From assembly GCF_022605165.1 (NCBI RefSeq), contig NC_063076.1, forward strand, positions 1,798,001-1,862,000: DNA of 64,000 bases, given 5' to 3'. Source of the DNA: Purpureocillium takamizusanense (taxonomy: Eukaryota; Ascomycota; Sordariomycetes; Hypocreales; Ophiocordycipitaceae). The number at the start of each line of letters is the position of its first letter. The stretch's first letter is position 1. Below, one piece after another: positions 1 through 12,309 of this stretch. Under the pieces are notes generated by a model. It was given only the letters and a program-made list of their open reading frames with translations, was not told the origin of the DNA and made no database searches. The translations under genes and the position numbers were made by a program.

Positions 1-567
1 CAGACCAGATGAGGGGAAGGCCTACCTGTCCAGTCCATTTAGGCAAGTGCGGGATCCAGGGCACGACGATGCAAAAGGCGGAGGGCGGAGGCCTTGGCCG
101 ATGCCGAAGTGTAGGGACAAGATGCCTCCTGGCAGAGAGATGCCGACAACCAACAGATGGGGTGCTGCGACCTCCATATGACCCTGGACCTTGTGATGTG
201 CGCGGTGTGGATGCATCATGGCAGCGGGCCCCAGCGAAAAGCAGCGCCCGGTATCGCCGTAGTCTAGAAACGACGCATCTGAAATGGGGTCAGTGTCGCT
301 GCTCTGGAGCCGAAGGCAGACAGGCCAAGCAAAGGTCTGATGCCCAAGGGGAAATGCAGCTCAGTCGGGGCAACGGAGGCTACAGCAGTGGCAGCAGCCA
401 ACATGCGCGCCACGCCACGGGCTAGCCTGGGGGGGGAACGAGGCCCTGCAGGGCGGAGCACGGGAGGGAGACGCGCGACGTGGAGGAAAAGTCGAGGAAG
501 AGGAGAAAGAAGAGAGGTACGACAGACTGCTGCAGCTGCGGGAGAGAAAGAGAGAGAGGGGCGTACC

Positions 568-584
568 GGGGGGGGGGGGGGGGG
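568..584 (+). repeat. Poly-G run (17 nt)
   Basis: An uninterrupted run of 17 G, preceded by a purine-rich GAGAGA tract. It lies in gene-free DNA, and its length may be unreliable in the assembly. Confidence 0.9.
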
Positions 585-3500
585 TGGCCGGATGTCGTAG
601 AACCAATCCAGCCAGCGTCTCTCGGAGACGCGGGTTGGGTGACCGACGACTTGAAGGGTGGGTGATTCTGGCACGAGGGCAGCGGCGACAAGGGTGTCCG
701 CTTATTGTTGCAAGCGTCGGCGCGGTACAGGACTCTCATTGTCCAGCGGAAGAGAAAGGGTGTGCCCGTGCTCCATGGCTGCGTCTGCGGGTGGTGCGCG
801 CGGGATGCGTGTGCGAACCGAACCCTTGTGCGAGGCTCGCCCATGGCGTCGCCGAGGACTAGTTGAGGATGCTGCCGTCGGCGGAATTCGAGAGCGTGAG
901 AATGTGTTGTGTGACAACGGGACGTTGCGAGCAAAGAGGCTGCTCTCTCCATGGAGTTTTCGCTCCTGCCCCCTGACTTGCTCCGAGTTGTCGGTAATGT
1001 CAACGGCTTCTTCTTTGGCAGGCAGGCGCGATGATGGTGATGCACCGAGCACTTACAAGCTTCAGGACCCCTTAGCAGGCAGCTACGGTGCACCCAATCT
1101 TACAGCGCTCCACCAGCACGCACGAACTGCCTGCAGAAAACACCAATGCTCCCCAAGTACGCACATCCATGTATGTTCCGCCACCAAGCGGACAGAACAG
1201 AGACCGAGCAGCTGCCGGTCGCCCCTTTCTGATCATTGCGGCCAACAGCAGGCCATCCATGACTTGGAATCACGAGTTCCGCGGATGCGAGCTTGAGCAG
1301 CTCAGCTCCGCGCGCCTGGTGCGGTTGCCAATGCAAGGTGCCACAGCCAGGCACAGGCACGGCGCTAAGCACTGGTTCCTGCGGCCGCGTCGTAGGCGCA
1401 CCCAGTGGAGGGCAGACAGAGCCCAACGCGCGCGCGGGTGGAAAGACGCGCGCAACAGCTACCTACTGTAGTATCTACCTAAGAGACCGCACCAGGTGCG
1501 CGCTTGCGAGTTGCGACATTGACCGACTGATTTGGCAATTTTGCGTCGGACTGCGCGGGCGTGGCCGCAACTTGCAGGCCAGCGTCACATCGCACGCCCC
1601 CCGTCAGCGTCCAGTGCTGCAGACCCGGCCGTCCAGCCGCAAGGCAAGGGCAAGGTAGAATCGGGGTTGCCATGGACGTCAGTCATGAGAGGGTCATGGT
1701 CCGATGCGGGCAATGTCGCCCAGGAAGGCAAGTGCCGCCTAAGCCTTCTTTCTGGCCGTCTGATTCACCGACTGATCCAACATCTTTGCCGGGCCCCTTC
1801 CCAAGCAGTAGCAGTGGCAGTGGCAGTGGCAGTGGACAGCGGTAGCGGTGGACAACAAGTGGAAGTATACCGATGGGTCGTGCCTTCCATGCCCCTTGTG
1901 CTCGTGCCCTTCGTGACTTCCCCTCCCATGGTTTGGCCTTGCCTGGCCTGCCTTGCTATGTATATTGTAGATTGAGCTAGAAACATTGTCGCTGGCCCCC
2001 TGTGGCTGTGCTTTATGCCCAACTCCAGATACCCTAGTATCTAAAGAAGGTAGCTACTAAGTTACCTATATAAGACGCATCGGAAATGGATATATTCAGT
2101 CTTGCAAATTACAACACATTTTGTCTCTTGAATCGCTCCTGCCAGGGTGAGTAGCCAGGCACCTTGAGAAGCTGGGACTTGAGGTAGTTGCAAAGTACGA
2201 AGTTACTTACCTACCTAGGTATTGGTTGGCGCGACTGCTGCAGGTAGGCAGGAGCTTCCGAGGTCGTTGGTCGTCGCAACAGGCAGGAACCGTGGGGCAG
2301 GCATAAGGCACGACCACCAACATCCACGTCGGGTGGCGTCATGACATTGCGCCCTTCACATCGCAATCAAGGCCGCGTGCTCGGTGTACGGAGTTGTTGC
2401 AGCCCCTCGATCTGTCCCCTCGTGAACCTCATTCCACTGCCAAATGCCCGGGCTGCGCATCTGTTGGGTGGTTCTATGTTCAACCACTTAAGTCAAAAAG
2501 CCCTTGACCGACGTGCCAAGGAGCCGCCGATGGTAGGCTGTCACTCGCATATCCAGGGCATGTCGAATGCCTTTCGCACCTTTATCTACCCGTTCGCAGC
2601 TCGGAAGGCCGATCTGCTAGGGCACGCCACCGACACCAGGAGTTGCCAAGCAAGCGTTGCAACCATCTCACAGCCTTGATCTTTGTCCATTGCATTCCCA
2701 CCATTCCCGGATACGGAAGCGCAAGTAAGCCGTTGTCTTTGACGGTCACAGAAGACACCGGTGCCTCGGGTTAGCCGCCTCATAGGGACGGTGATGGGGA
2801 CGGTGTGCGGCACCTGATCCGCGAAGAGCCAACAAGGCCCAACGATGCTACTCTGTCGATCGTTTCTTGAAGCTTAGGTTTCTCCGCGCACTGCGCAATA
2901 GAGTGTGAGGTCTACGAAAAGAGCGTGCTGCCGACAGCCAGCCGCGTTGGGGTCACAACGAGTCGAGACGAGGCACCAACGACGAGGAAACGGGGGGCAA
3001 AGCAAGTACATACGACAACGGGAACCGATCGGCCACTTCCTGAGAATTTGTCAAGCCTCGAAAGCACACAGGCATCCGCAACAACGCCTCTAACCATGCT
3101 GCATCTCGTGCGGCTTCTGCCCGTTTCCGGGGTTGCTCACTTGTTCCCGGCAATGAAGCGGCCTTCAACGCGGCCGCATCACATGAGACCTGCATTTGGT
3201 AAGTTGTTAAGCATTGTCTATGATGTGGATTTACAGATCCGAAAAGAAAATGACAGATTACCCTCTAGACGCACGACGGCTTTTCTAGATCGCGGCGAAG
3301 TGGCGCGGACGCCTGACGGCGTTACGTACAATCTATAGACAAGATTCATACTTCATTACCAAAGACGTCTTCACTGGTCTTATACTAACAGCATCTGCTA
3401 TTTTTCCTTGGTGTCGAGGGGCCACACACATTCGTCCAGCATTTCACGGCAGGTGTTCGATGTTGCACGACATTGACCGACACCGGGATGGTCTCCACGA

Positions 3501-6500
3501 CGCTGCATCCATGTCTCTGGTCATGTTGGTCCACGTGTGATACTGAAAGGGGCAGTTCTCTTTGGAGTCGACTTGTACAAATTGCGGGCTGTACTGGGCC
3601 TACAACTGCGTCTTAGGTCCGTCGCCAAGTGCGGCCCTACCCAAGGTTCGTGTTCCCAAGAGCTGGCGCCTGTCACCTTGAGCGTGTAAGCCAGAGGCGG
3701 CCCGGATTGGTCCCAAGGACATCGGACTAACCACGCGTTGGCTAGTTACCGTGTGGCGTCTCAGGGGAATCGGCCCCATCATTTGCGCTGTGTTGGTTGG
3801 TGTAGTAGACGCCGGGCGGCCCGGCCCTGCGCTGGGACCCAGGCCGAGTGCGGGTATGCCGGGGTATGGCGAGGCCTGTCGAGGTCATTGCTCCTCACGA
3901 TACGTGGTGTGCCGGTGAGATACCTGCTCCCCGACTGCGCTTCCATCAATTTGCCTGACTGGGGCAACAGACCCTGGAAGCCTCCCTCCTCAGCCTCCAG
4001 GGCCCGACCTCTAAGCAGGTTGAGGCTTGACGCACCAGGCGGACTTGTCGATGAGGCTTGGTCAGTCCAAGTGTAAGGGTAACGTGGTCCTGCCCGGTCC
4101 TCCTGGGTGTACCATAGAGTGGCAACGCCGTTATGCCGTGTTGCCCCGTGGCATAGCTACTACTTACTAATGCTTTGTTGGCTGGATTGAGTCGGCAATT
4201 TGCCGCACGAAAGATGGAGTCTCAAAGCTCGAGGGCGGCTACGAACGGAGCGGGATGAATCCAGTAGTGCATCGAGTTTGCTACTGTGGGGCGCACATGC
4301 ATCAAAACTCTCGGGAACCAGGGGTTGGTCGCGCAGCTGCGCAACGGTTCCCAACTACAGAATTCTGGTCGACGGCTATGGGGACACTGATGATGCTTCC
4401 GGAGTGCCCCCCCGCATGCGAGTAATGCCTTGCTTCCTGCCACTCCTATGCTCGGTCGGCTGCAGGATCTCGTCTCCAGCTCTGGTTCCAGGTCGGCCAC
4501 TCGGAACCACACCGTTGTGTGCCGCGCTTAACCTTGACTGCATGGCCTCAGGCGCCAGGTAAGTTAGGGTCGACTTGCCGTCCTCTCCCCTGGCCTATTC
4601 TGTGTCAGTAGCGATGGCATTGCCCGTCTCCGGTCCTCAGGAAGGATCAAGTCGGCCCATGCATCACCAAGGGGCTCGTATAATCTTCGGTGGCAGCCGC
4701 AACACCGAGCCGCAGCCTGATTCTCAGTACGACTTCTGCGCCAAGCCATGATGTGGGCGGCGAACTACTGCAGTTGGGTCGATGCACATTTTAACATCTA
4801 ATACCGCCATTGCGTCGAGACCGGCGGCTGTCCGCCAGGCGAGGACCGTGGCCAATATGTAAGCAACGGATGGACTCTTGTCTTGCGCCGCTCGCACCCC
4901 TCCCCCTAGCGCATCCGAAAGCCCGCCTTTAGTTTGCACTGATGGTAACAGGACGAGTCGGCGAGGGAAGGCTTACTGACCATATTGATTGCAGTCCTTT
5001 GAAGGAGGCAGACGGGCGGGACAAAGGTGAGGCCTGTTTGAGAATGAGCAGATGTCTAGCTGGCCTGGCGACGACGACGACCACGAAGTTTCACGCAACG
5101 TCATTACGGCCGAGAAAAAGAGAAAATATCCCCTCAAGGCTTCCTTTCTACTCCCTGCGCATAGATCGATCAACATGTAGCATGGATAAGGCTTATATCA
5201 CGGCTGCCACAAGCGACCAACGATCCATGCAACATGTTGGTTCGTCATGTCCGTGTTGGCATGACGAGGAGCGGGCCAGGTTCGGTAGCGGCACGCAAAG
5301 CAGCCCGCTGACCAGGGGTAGATGAGGGAAATCACTTGACTGCCAGGAGATGTGTCCGTACATGCCCGTCGGCTCTGTCGTCCCCGTTGAGAGAAGCGGA
5401 CCGGCGATTGAGCATACAGCCCAGACCAAGCAGGTAGGTCAGAGACAGACTCGGCCATGTCCCGGAAGACAGATTTCGCCCCAGAGAAGCCTGCCAAACG
5501 GCCCCCGCGGAGAACTACTTTATCTCGCGCGTTTAGTGCCTGGCGCGGCAAAGTGTGGCCGCATGTCGGGCCGCATGAGGCTTGAATGGGTGACGTTGGT
5601 GCCGGCTGGAGCCAACGGAAGCGTGATAGGCAGACTGGATGGGAGGGAGTCAAGGTCGATACGCTGCCCAGTAGGCGCGCCAAACTATCGACGCGGAAAC
5701 GGGACGACGACTACGACGAACTATAATCTCAGCTTATACATCGGAAGTTGTCGAGGACGTGCTCTGCCTGTGCAGGATGAGATGTGACGTCGGGAGACTG
5801 GATGCAGTTGAGCCAATGGCTCGTCATTTTAAGCGCCGCGAATGCTGCACCTGCCCGGGCCGACCCACCGTCCCCGACGAGGCTAAACCAGGGGCCGGGA
5901 ATCCGATTCAGCCTGGTGTTGGAGTCGACGTCACGAGCCCTTCTCAGTGTCTGTCGGGAGAAGGTCGCCTCGTTCACAAGCCATCTCGGACGACTGCTTG
6001 ACTCGGTTTCTGTTGGTGCCTCCCCCCTTTTTGAGGGGCGTGCATAGGCAACGGTGGACAGGCACCTGCCCGAATTTCTCGTCGTGAGGGGTCTGCAACC
6101 CGTTGAAGAAAGGAACTTGGGCCGTTGAAGCAATCTTGGCCCGCAAGTGGTGTGTCACGGATGGCTTGTATGCCGCATCCCCTTTCTATCACCAACAGAA
6201 TGCTGACCGAGCCGGAGCGGGGATCGTCTCGCGTATTGTGGCCTATACGAGGTCAGCAGGTGCCTCTGCATCGCGTCGGGGACGACTGGGCAGCCAAGGG
6301 ATCTTGCTGGGTTATGCGGCTCCGTTAACAATCCAGGAGGCGGGCGATGTCTTGCCCCCTGTCACCATGGCTATCCAAGCTCTCTTGAGGTTCAGATACC
6401 TTAAGTATTGAGATCGACTTGATATCGCCTCGGCCATCGAGAGACATGTTCAAGGGTGGCTACAGAAAGAGCTTGTCCAAACCATTCTTCCAGTGTTCTT

Positions 6501-8878
6501 GGGCAAGCAACCGCCCTCAGGGATCTCAAATGCAGTCACGTCCCGAAACATTCCGTGGCACTGTTCACACTTCACAGGCCAGGCCCCTCAAGGTTGCAGT
6601 TCGCTCGGGGTGGATGGTGAATGATATGAGGCTTGCGATCTCGAAGAAGACGTACCCAAAGGGTAGCACGCAATGATGAGTACCGATATGCACAAGACGC
6701 GGCCATGTGTGTCGTAGCTGATTCGTTGGGTGCTGTAGCATAAGGGACGTGTCGACCAGGACTGTTGGTGGGTAAAAATGATCTCATGGCCCAGACGGAA
6801 TGGGAATGCGGTGCTCTCACGAAGGCTGAAAGTGGGAGCAACGCGAGACGCTGCGCTGTTGCGATCAGACGGGCTGAAAACGGCATGAAGTGGAATACCA
6901 CTCATCATAAAGAGTCCCGAGCTTCTACGCCACGAGGGCGGGTGCATGAAACCTCTACCATGAGTCTGAAACGATGACCGAAAGGGGCCAAGGAAATGGC
7001 AACGTCGCCGTTTTGAACTTGCCGGTAACGATTGAAGTGAAGGTCCATGCAGTCGGTGAGGCCCATACCCCCCATCGCGCAGCCCAGAGATTAAAAACAA
7101 GGTTACGACCACAGAGATCACAAGTATCATGCCCTACGGACTGCGCTGGGACCTTTCAAGTACAAGAGTCGGCTATCCAACGGGCGGCCATTGCTATGCC
7201 CGGTCTCAGCGCCTCGACGGACAATGGCGACGCACGCCGCAATATAATCAAGGCTCGGGAGAGCCATACTTGAGCACGCTGATCATGATGGCGAGCTTGT
7301 TTGACTGACGAAGCTGATAGTGTGGAGGTTCGCATTTCCACCTGGTTGATATCAGCTGTCGTTGTTGGATGGAGTAAGAGTACGGTATATATCCGTTCTG
7401 ACAGAGGACAGGTGTATCGATAGACACGATGGAGCGTTTCCTTCTCAGCAGTTTCACTTGTTTTTCGTCCAAGCAGCTACCAGAAAACAGAAGTCGTCCA
7501 CGGCCGGGGAGTGGGACAGAAGAGTGCCTCGGGTAGTGCCCCCAGACGAGCTGGAGAGAGGCACAAGGCACAACATAGGCACTCGCGGCTACCCTCGGCG
7601 GCGCAGGCGGCGCGAAGGGCATGCTTCCACTCGACGAAGGCGTTGACAAGAGAAAAGCGACATGTTGGAGTCCACCCGGTCCCCCGTCCCCGGGACTGGC
7701 TCGCCGTCCCGTTGGCCTGCCCCGCACTCTCGGCTTCGGCAAGCGTAGCTACTAGGTAGCCCATGCATCAAGTGCGGTAAAGAAAAATACTACTCTTGCC
7801 AGGTCCATGCCACGGGGCAGGTCATGAGACCATGAAGCTCTGACGGGGCTCCGGGAAATTCCCTTTGCTCGGCCGGAGGGGGGCCAATGGCGGGCCGCTC
7901 GACGGCTCAGTCCCGCCGACTCTTTTTCATTTCCATGACGACGTTGAGTGCGTCCCATGTGAAAAGACTGCACTGGCAACTCGTTGCCCTCCCACGGTCG
8001 CAGCGCAGCGCTGACCCCGTCCTCCTGGCTGGCCTCTCATGCGGTCTCGCTCTCGACCTGCCCTCCAGGTTGGCCGTGCGGCGCCGCGATGTAGATTGCA
8101 AAAACACGGTGGCCGTGATTGGGCGAAGCTCGAGGGCGAGGCCGGAAAGCCGCGGCCGCGGCAATGGCATAGTACCAGACGCGATGCGCCAGAAAGCGCA
8201 ACAAGCATCGTCTACGTGCGTACAGACTTGCAGCTTCGCCGGGGGAAGATCGACACTAGGCCCATTGGGACCTCGCACATGTCACCACCACCCGCCTATT
8301 TGAGATTGGCAGCTAGGTACATACGCATGCCCCCAGGTGCAAGGGGCTTTTGGCTTTTTGCTCTTGTTGAGCGTCGGGCTGTATGTCTACGTAGGTAGTA
8401 CTTCATTTGTATCTATCTGTGCGGGGAGGCACAGAGCCCGGGCACCCTCCCCCGCCCACCTCTCTCTCGGGCTTGTTCTCTCTCTCTATCTCTCTTTCCT
8501 TCTGTGTCTGTCGTAACTAGTCATGACATGGCGGCACACGATTGTGTGCTGACCGGGGTGGTGGTGGTGGTGGCGGCGGCGGACGAGGCTCTGGAATCTG
8601 GAATGACGGAGCTGAGACAATGTCGTCGTCAGGGGGGCCCGCCGGCCCTCTCTCGGGCAGACATGGGTGGGTGTGAAACCAGCAGCAGCAGAAGCAGCTA
8701 GGGAGCTGCTGCTGCTGCTGTTTCTGTTTCTGTCAGAAGCTTCTGCCTGCATTGCGCTGCGTTGGGCTTGCGTGGACCTTGCTGGGCCCCCTCGGGGGGT
8801 GGTGGGAAGGGGGGCCGCGGCGGCGGGCATATATGCGCGCGTCGTCCGTCCATCCGTCTCGACGTTGACTGGCAGACA

Positions 8879-8886
8879 TATAAAAG
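8879..8886 (+). promoter_or_regulatory. TATA box for the 9156 gene
   Basis: TATAAAAG lies about 270 bases upstream of the ATG at 9156. A C/T- and CA-rich leader follows it. The spacing fits a long 5' untranslated region; no other candidate lies closer. Confidence 0.5.
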
Positions 8887-8978
8887 AAGCTTGCTGCTCC
8901 ATGCACATGGCCCCCGAAGTTCTTGTCTTGTCTGTCTGTCCCGTCTCGTCGTTTATTCTCTTGCCCATCTACAACAAA

Positions 8979-9001
8979 CACACATACACACACACACGCA
9001 C
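8979..9001 (+). repeat. CA-rich microsatellite in a leader
   Basis: A near-perfect (CA)n tract interrupted by CATA, on the sense strand of the small gene that starts at 9156. Comparable sense-strand CA tracts precede the genes at 17549 (minus) and 39506 (plus). Confidence 0.8.
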
Positions 9002-9155
9002 AAGCCGCACAAACCGTCTTCAAGCCATAAAACCCAACAAACCAGCCGACTCCCATCTCTTGTTTGACTACATATATACATCGACGCCAACAAATCCCTT
9101 TTCAAGAAAACACAAACCATAAAAAAAACCACACATAACCAACGACAACACAGCC

Positions 9156-9488
9156 ATGTCTTCCCCCCAGTCCGGCCTCTACTTTCTCCCCCTCGCCCCG
9201 GCCACGTCCTCGTCCTACCCACGCGCCCCAGCCAGCCGCGCCCCCGGCAACGCCAACTCCAACTCCGTCGCGGTGACGCCCGCCGCGGCCAACGAGCCGC
9301 CACAGCAGCAGCCTCAGCAGAAGGGAAACAAGGAGGAAGATCAGCAGCAAGAAGCCTCGTCGCGGCGGTCGTCGTCCAGCTCCAGCAACGGCACGGGCTA
9401 CAGGGTCCTCAAGCTGGGCCCCGTGCACTGGGGCGAGCACCTCGACGACCACAAGCTCGACTACCACGAGACGGTGGTCCTGCCTTGA
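9156..9488 (+). CDS. Small low-complexity protein with an ordered C-terminal segment (110 aa)
   Basis: A single-exon frame with a good start context (GCC before the ATG), a TATA box about 270 bases upstream and a long CA/CT-rich leader. Residues 1-35 are Ser/Pro/Ala-rich. Residues 40-85 hold a Gln-rich stretch, a Lys/Glu-rich stretch and a Ser run, and look disordered. The last 25 residues change character (GYRVLKLGPVHWGEH, then an Asp/His/Lys-rich end) and look like the conserved part. There is no signal peptide, membrane segment or cysteine pattern. The long leader with a TATA box suggests a regulated, possibly highly expressed gene, by inference only. I do not recognise a function. Confidence 0.72.
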   Translation: MSSPQSGLYFLPLAPATSSSYPRAPASRAPGNANSNSVAVTPAAANEPPQQQPQQKGNKEEDQQQEASSRRSSSSSSNGTGYRVLKLGPVHWGEHLDDHKLDYHETVVLP

Positions 9489-11475
9489 AGTGTGGTCTGC
9501 TGTTTTCCTACGGGTGCTACTACTGCTACGCTTTCGGACCCTTGGAGTTTTGTTCTTTTTTTTTGTCAGCCCGTTTTCGTTATTATTTGGTCTTCTTCTT
9601 TTTCGGAGAGCGTATTGTCATCATCGGATCATGGTTTGATACGGACCCAGGGCTCATTGCGATGCTGGATAACAACAACAAAGACAAAAACACAAAAAAA
9701 AAAAAAAAGTGATCACAACAAAAGCTATGGGGGACCAATGGCGGATACGTCGGCAAGCGTCACATGGGACTTCTTTTTACTTGGCAAAGCGATGGCAATG
9801 GACAACACATGAGAGGGGGACAAGCCCACACACAGGAGATTGCTCAACAACAACATGAATGGGTGTTACTTGATTTGCTCAGGACCGGCTTCGTCCTTCG
9901 TTTTCATCTCTCGTCAGGGTATGGATGAATGGCATCAGCCCACTCTCCTCTTTCCTGGACAAGGGCAGCAGCGAGCGAGTCAGATTGCAAGGAAGGCGCT
10001 CTCGGCTGGATGCGAGATAAGGATCTTTCCTCACTGGCAGGTGGAGAGAGATAGCTTTGGACAGGCATCTTTTTGCCGTGGTTCTTGGTGTGTGTGTGTG
10101 TGTGTGTTGGCAGGTGGCTGGCTGGCTGGCTCGTGTCTGGCACACAGAGACTGATTCGTCGGCGGGGTGCACTGGGATGAACGCGGGCTGTGCACCAGAG
10201 TGCGTATGTACGTACATAGTATCTTGATGAGCGGATGGAAAAGAAACCCGCCCGAGATGCAAGGGAAACTTGGCTGTCTCGTTGCCGTCCGTGCCGTGAT
10301 GAGCTTGGATGGGGTCGTCGGCTCTACCGCGACTTGTCGACGTGATGGAGGGGAGGCTAAAGATGGATGGCAAGGAGGCGGCCCGCTGTTCCGGCATGTT
10401 GGTTTGGGTTTTCCTGTAGGGACCATCCCTGGCAGTGGTAGATACATGTGCATGAGCACTCGCGCAGCTCATGTGATTGCCGTGATTGTCATCTCCAATA
10501 CCTACTCGTCATCCCGGCCGCGACTCCGCCCCGCTTGTCTCGCACACCTGTCTGTCTGTCTGTCTTTCTATCGCTGCCGCGAGTCTCTGCTGCTGCGCCG
10601 CCTGTCTTTGATACCGACCGGCTGTAATCTAGTGCCGTCCAATCCAACAGTCGGCCGCCTCAACGTGGATCCTGAATCTGGTTGTACAATGACTCAATAC
10701 CGCGAGTTCGTGCGACGCTGACGGCAGCAGCAGTCCACTGCTGGTGTTGCTGCGGTGTGACATGCCGGCGATAGATGTGTACACTGAAAAGACCGACCGC
10801 TAAGAGAGTGAAACCCGGGCTCGTGCTCGGCCGTCAGGAAGATTGACTGTCTGAGACGCCGGGCATGCTTACATCTAAGGTTGTAATCTGGGGCCCACGG
10901 GGTCGTCATTGTCTTGGGCGACCATTCCCTCGTGCGCAGTCGTGCGTCACGGAGGCTGCTTCGGGGTCGCATCGCCGTCGATCCGCCGACAGACTATTCC
11001 AGACGTGCCCCAACCAGACGGGCATCATGGTGAGACACGGTATCTTAAAGCAGATCGATCTGGGCTTGGCGAGGGGCGGTGGCAGCGCTGAATTCGCGGT
11101 GATGACGCGGCGGCAGAGGCGAGCTTGCCGAGATAACTATAGTACTAGTAGGACGGGAGTCTAGCAGGGACGGCCCGCTAATTGATGAGCTGGATGCCAA
11201 ACGGTGGTGGTTTTGTTCCGTCGATATTTATAGCAGCGGCCAGGTTACGGCATTGTTTCCCTTCGAGGTCGACGTTTGAAGCGAGTTTCCCCTCGAGATT
11301 GCCTTTCATGCTTCTTCATTAGCAACGGCCCGCCGATGAGGAGACTCAACCGCCGTCGGAGAATGCTGTGGTGATTGTGGAGCAGCTGTGTGTCATGTCT
11401 CTGACGCCTTGTCGCCGAGGACCGTTCGCCACTGCCCTTGTATCGTGCATATGCAAGTCCCCTCCGCCGCGGTTG
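9489..11475. other. Intergenic; no supported gene
   Basis: It starts with the T-rich, A-rich 3' flank of the small gene, including a poly-A run near 9696-9709, and has a (GT)n tract near 10089-10106. (CTGT)n lies near 10549-10564. No coherent coding frame is seen. Confidence 0.6.
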
Positions 11476-12309
11476 TCATGGACCCTCGTACTCGTCTGCC
11501 GCGTACCCTCTTCCTCGGGCGTTGGTCACGTCGCCCCCGAGGCCGATGATCCTCGCCCTGCCCTCCGGGTCCGCGAGTCTCAACGCCGCCCGCCAGTCCA
11601 CGGAGACGCATTCGTAGTCCCCAAATCGCGTGCTCTGTCCCTGCGCTCCGTCCAGCGGATCCAGTCCGTGCGCCGCGCTGACCCAGAGCCGCCGCTCGCG
11701 CAGATAGGGGTCCGCCAGGAGCCGTACCAGGCTTGCCAGTGGCCTGCGTGCGAACACGTCCCGTCGTGTCGCCACGTTTCTGCCAGATGCGGTACGCACA
11801 ACGAGCGTCAGGGCCACCAGGTTGCCGGCGAGAACCATGTCCGACAAAAGCGGGACAAGCAAGGCGTCGATCCACTGCCGCAGCTTTTCAACGTAGACAT
11901 GCAGGCGCTTCACCTTGCGGAGTGCAGCGCGCTCGACAAGGACACTACTTGCCACTGGCGACCTCCGCCTCACTGAAGCATTGAGGGATGGGCCGTCATC
12001 ATCGTCCTGCGTGAGTAGAAAGGGCTCCTGTTTCATAGCTGCATCCGCTGCGCCCTGGAGGCAGCGCCGAACGTGAGGGCCATGATCTCCCCTCGTGTCC
12101 AGTTCGAACTCGTTGCCCTCGTAGAAGAGCGGGCTGGCGATGGCATAGAAGGCGGGATGGGCGAGCATCACAGGCAGTGGGTTGATGTCCCGCGGTAGGG
12201 CCTCGGCGCAGTTGCACAGCTTGATCGGATGGTCGGAAACGAGCAGTGGCGCGAGGATCATGGATAGAATATCCACTGGCAGGTCCAGCAGGTGCAGGTG
12301 CAGGCCCAT
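11476..12309 (-). CDS. F-box-like protein (277 aa)
   Basis: A single-exon minus-strand frame. Residues 5-30 (LHLLDLPVDILSMILAPLL and following) match the opening helix of fungal F-box/F-box-like domains: Leu-Pro, then a hydrophobic Ile-Leu pair. Residues 48-62 (HPAFYAIASPLFYEGNEF) are the usual continuation in Sordariomycete F-box-like proteins, where a Pro-Leu-Phe-Tyr segment precedes the substrate part. The rest has no repeats I can name. F-box proteins bring substrates to SCF ubiquitin ligases through Skp1; the partner cannot be inferred. The start at 12309 lies just after GCCACGGCC repeats. This family expands and diverges fast in ascomycetes, so a species-specific role is likely. Confidence 0.7.
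   Translation of the reverse strand: MGLHLHLLDLPVDILSMILAPLLVSDHPIKLCNCAEALPRDINPLPVMLAHPAFYAIASPLFYEGNEFELDTRGDHGPHVRRCLQGAADAAMKQEPFLLTQDDDDGPSLNASVRRRSPVASSVLVERAALRKVKRLHVYVEKLRQWIDALLVPLLSDMVLAGNLVALTLVVRTASGRNVATRRDVFARRPLASLVRLLADPYLRERRLWVSAAHGLDPLDGAQGQSTRFGDYECVSVDWRAALRLADPEGRARIIGLGGDVTNARGRGYAADEYEGP

Larger units (their letters stand above)
1..9155. other. Long gene-free stretch ending in the leader of the 9156 gene
   Basis: No reading frame here has the composition or continuity of a real protein. The open frames are short, rich in Arg/Cys/His/Trp/Pro, and overlap on both strands, as expected in GC-rich non-coding DNA. It holds a 17-G run (568-584), a (AGTGGC)n tract near 1812-1835, several short TACCTA/CCTAGG-type palindromic islands (for example 2201-2222 and 8385-8400), and a C/T-rich tract near 8455-8500. 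The last 280 bases look like the promoter and leader of the next gene. Confidence 0.6.

Noticed and set aside
422..1093. 223-codon minus-strand open frame
   Set aside because: Low-complexity Pro/Ser/Arg, interrupted by mirror frames, crosses the poly-G run.
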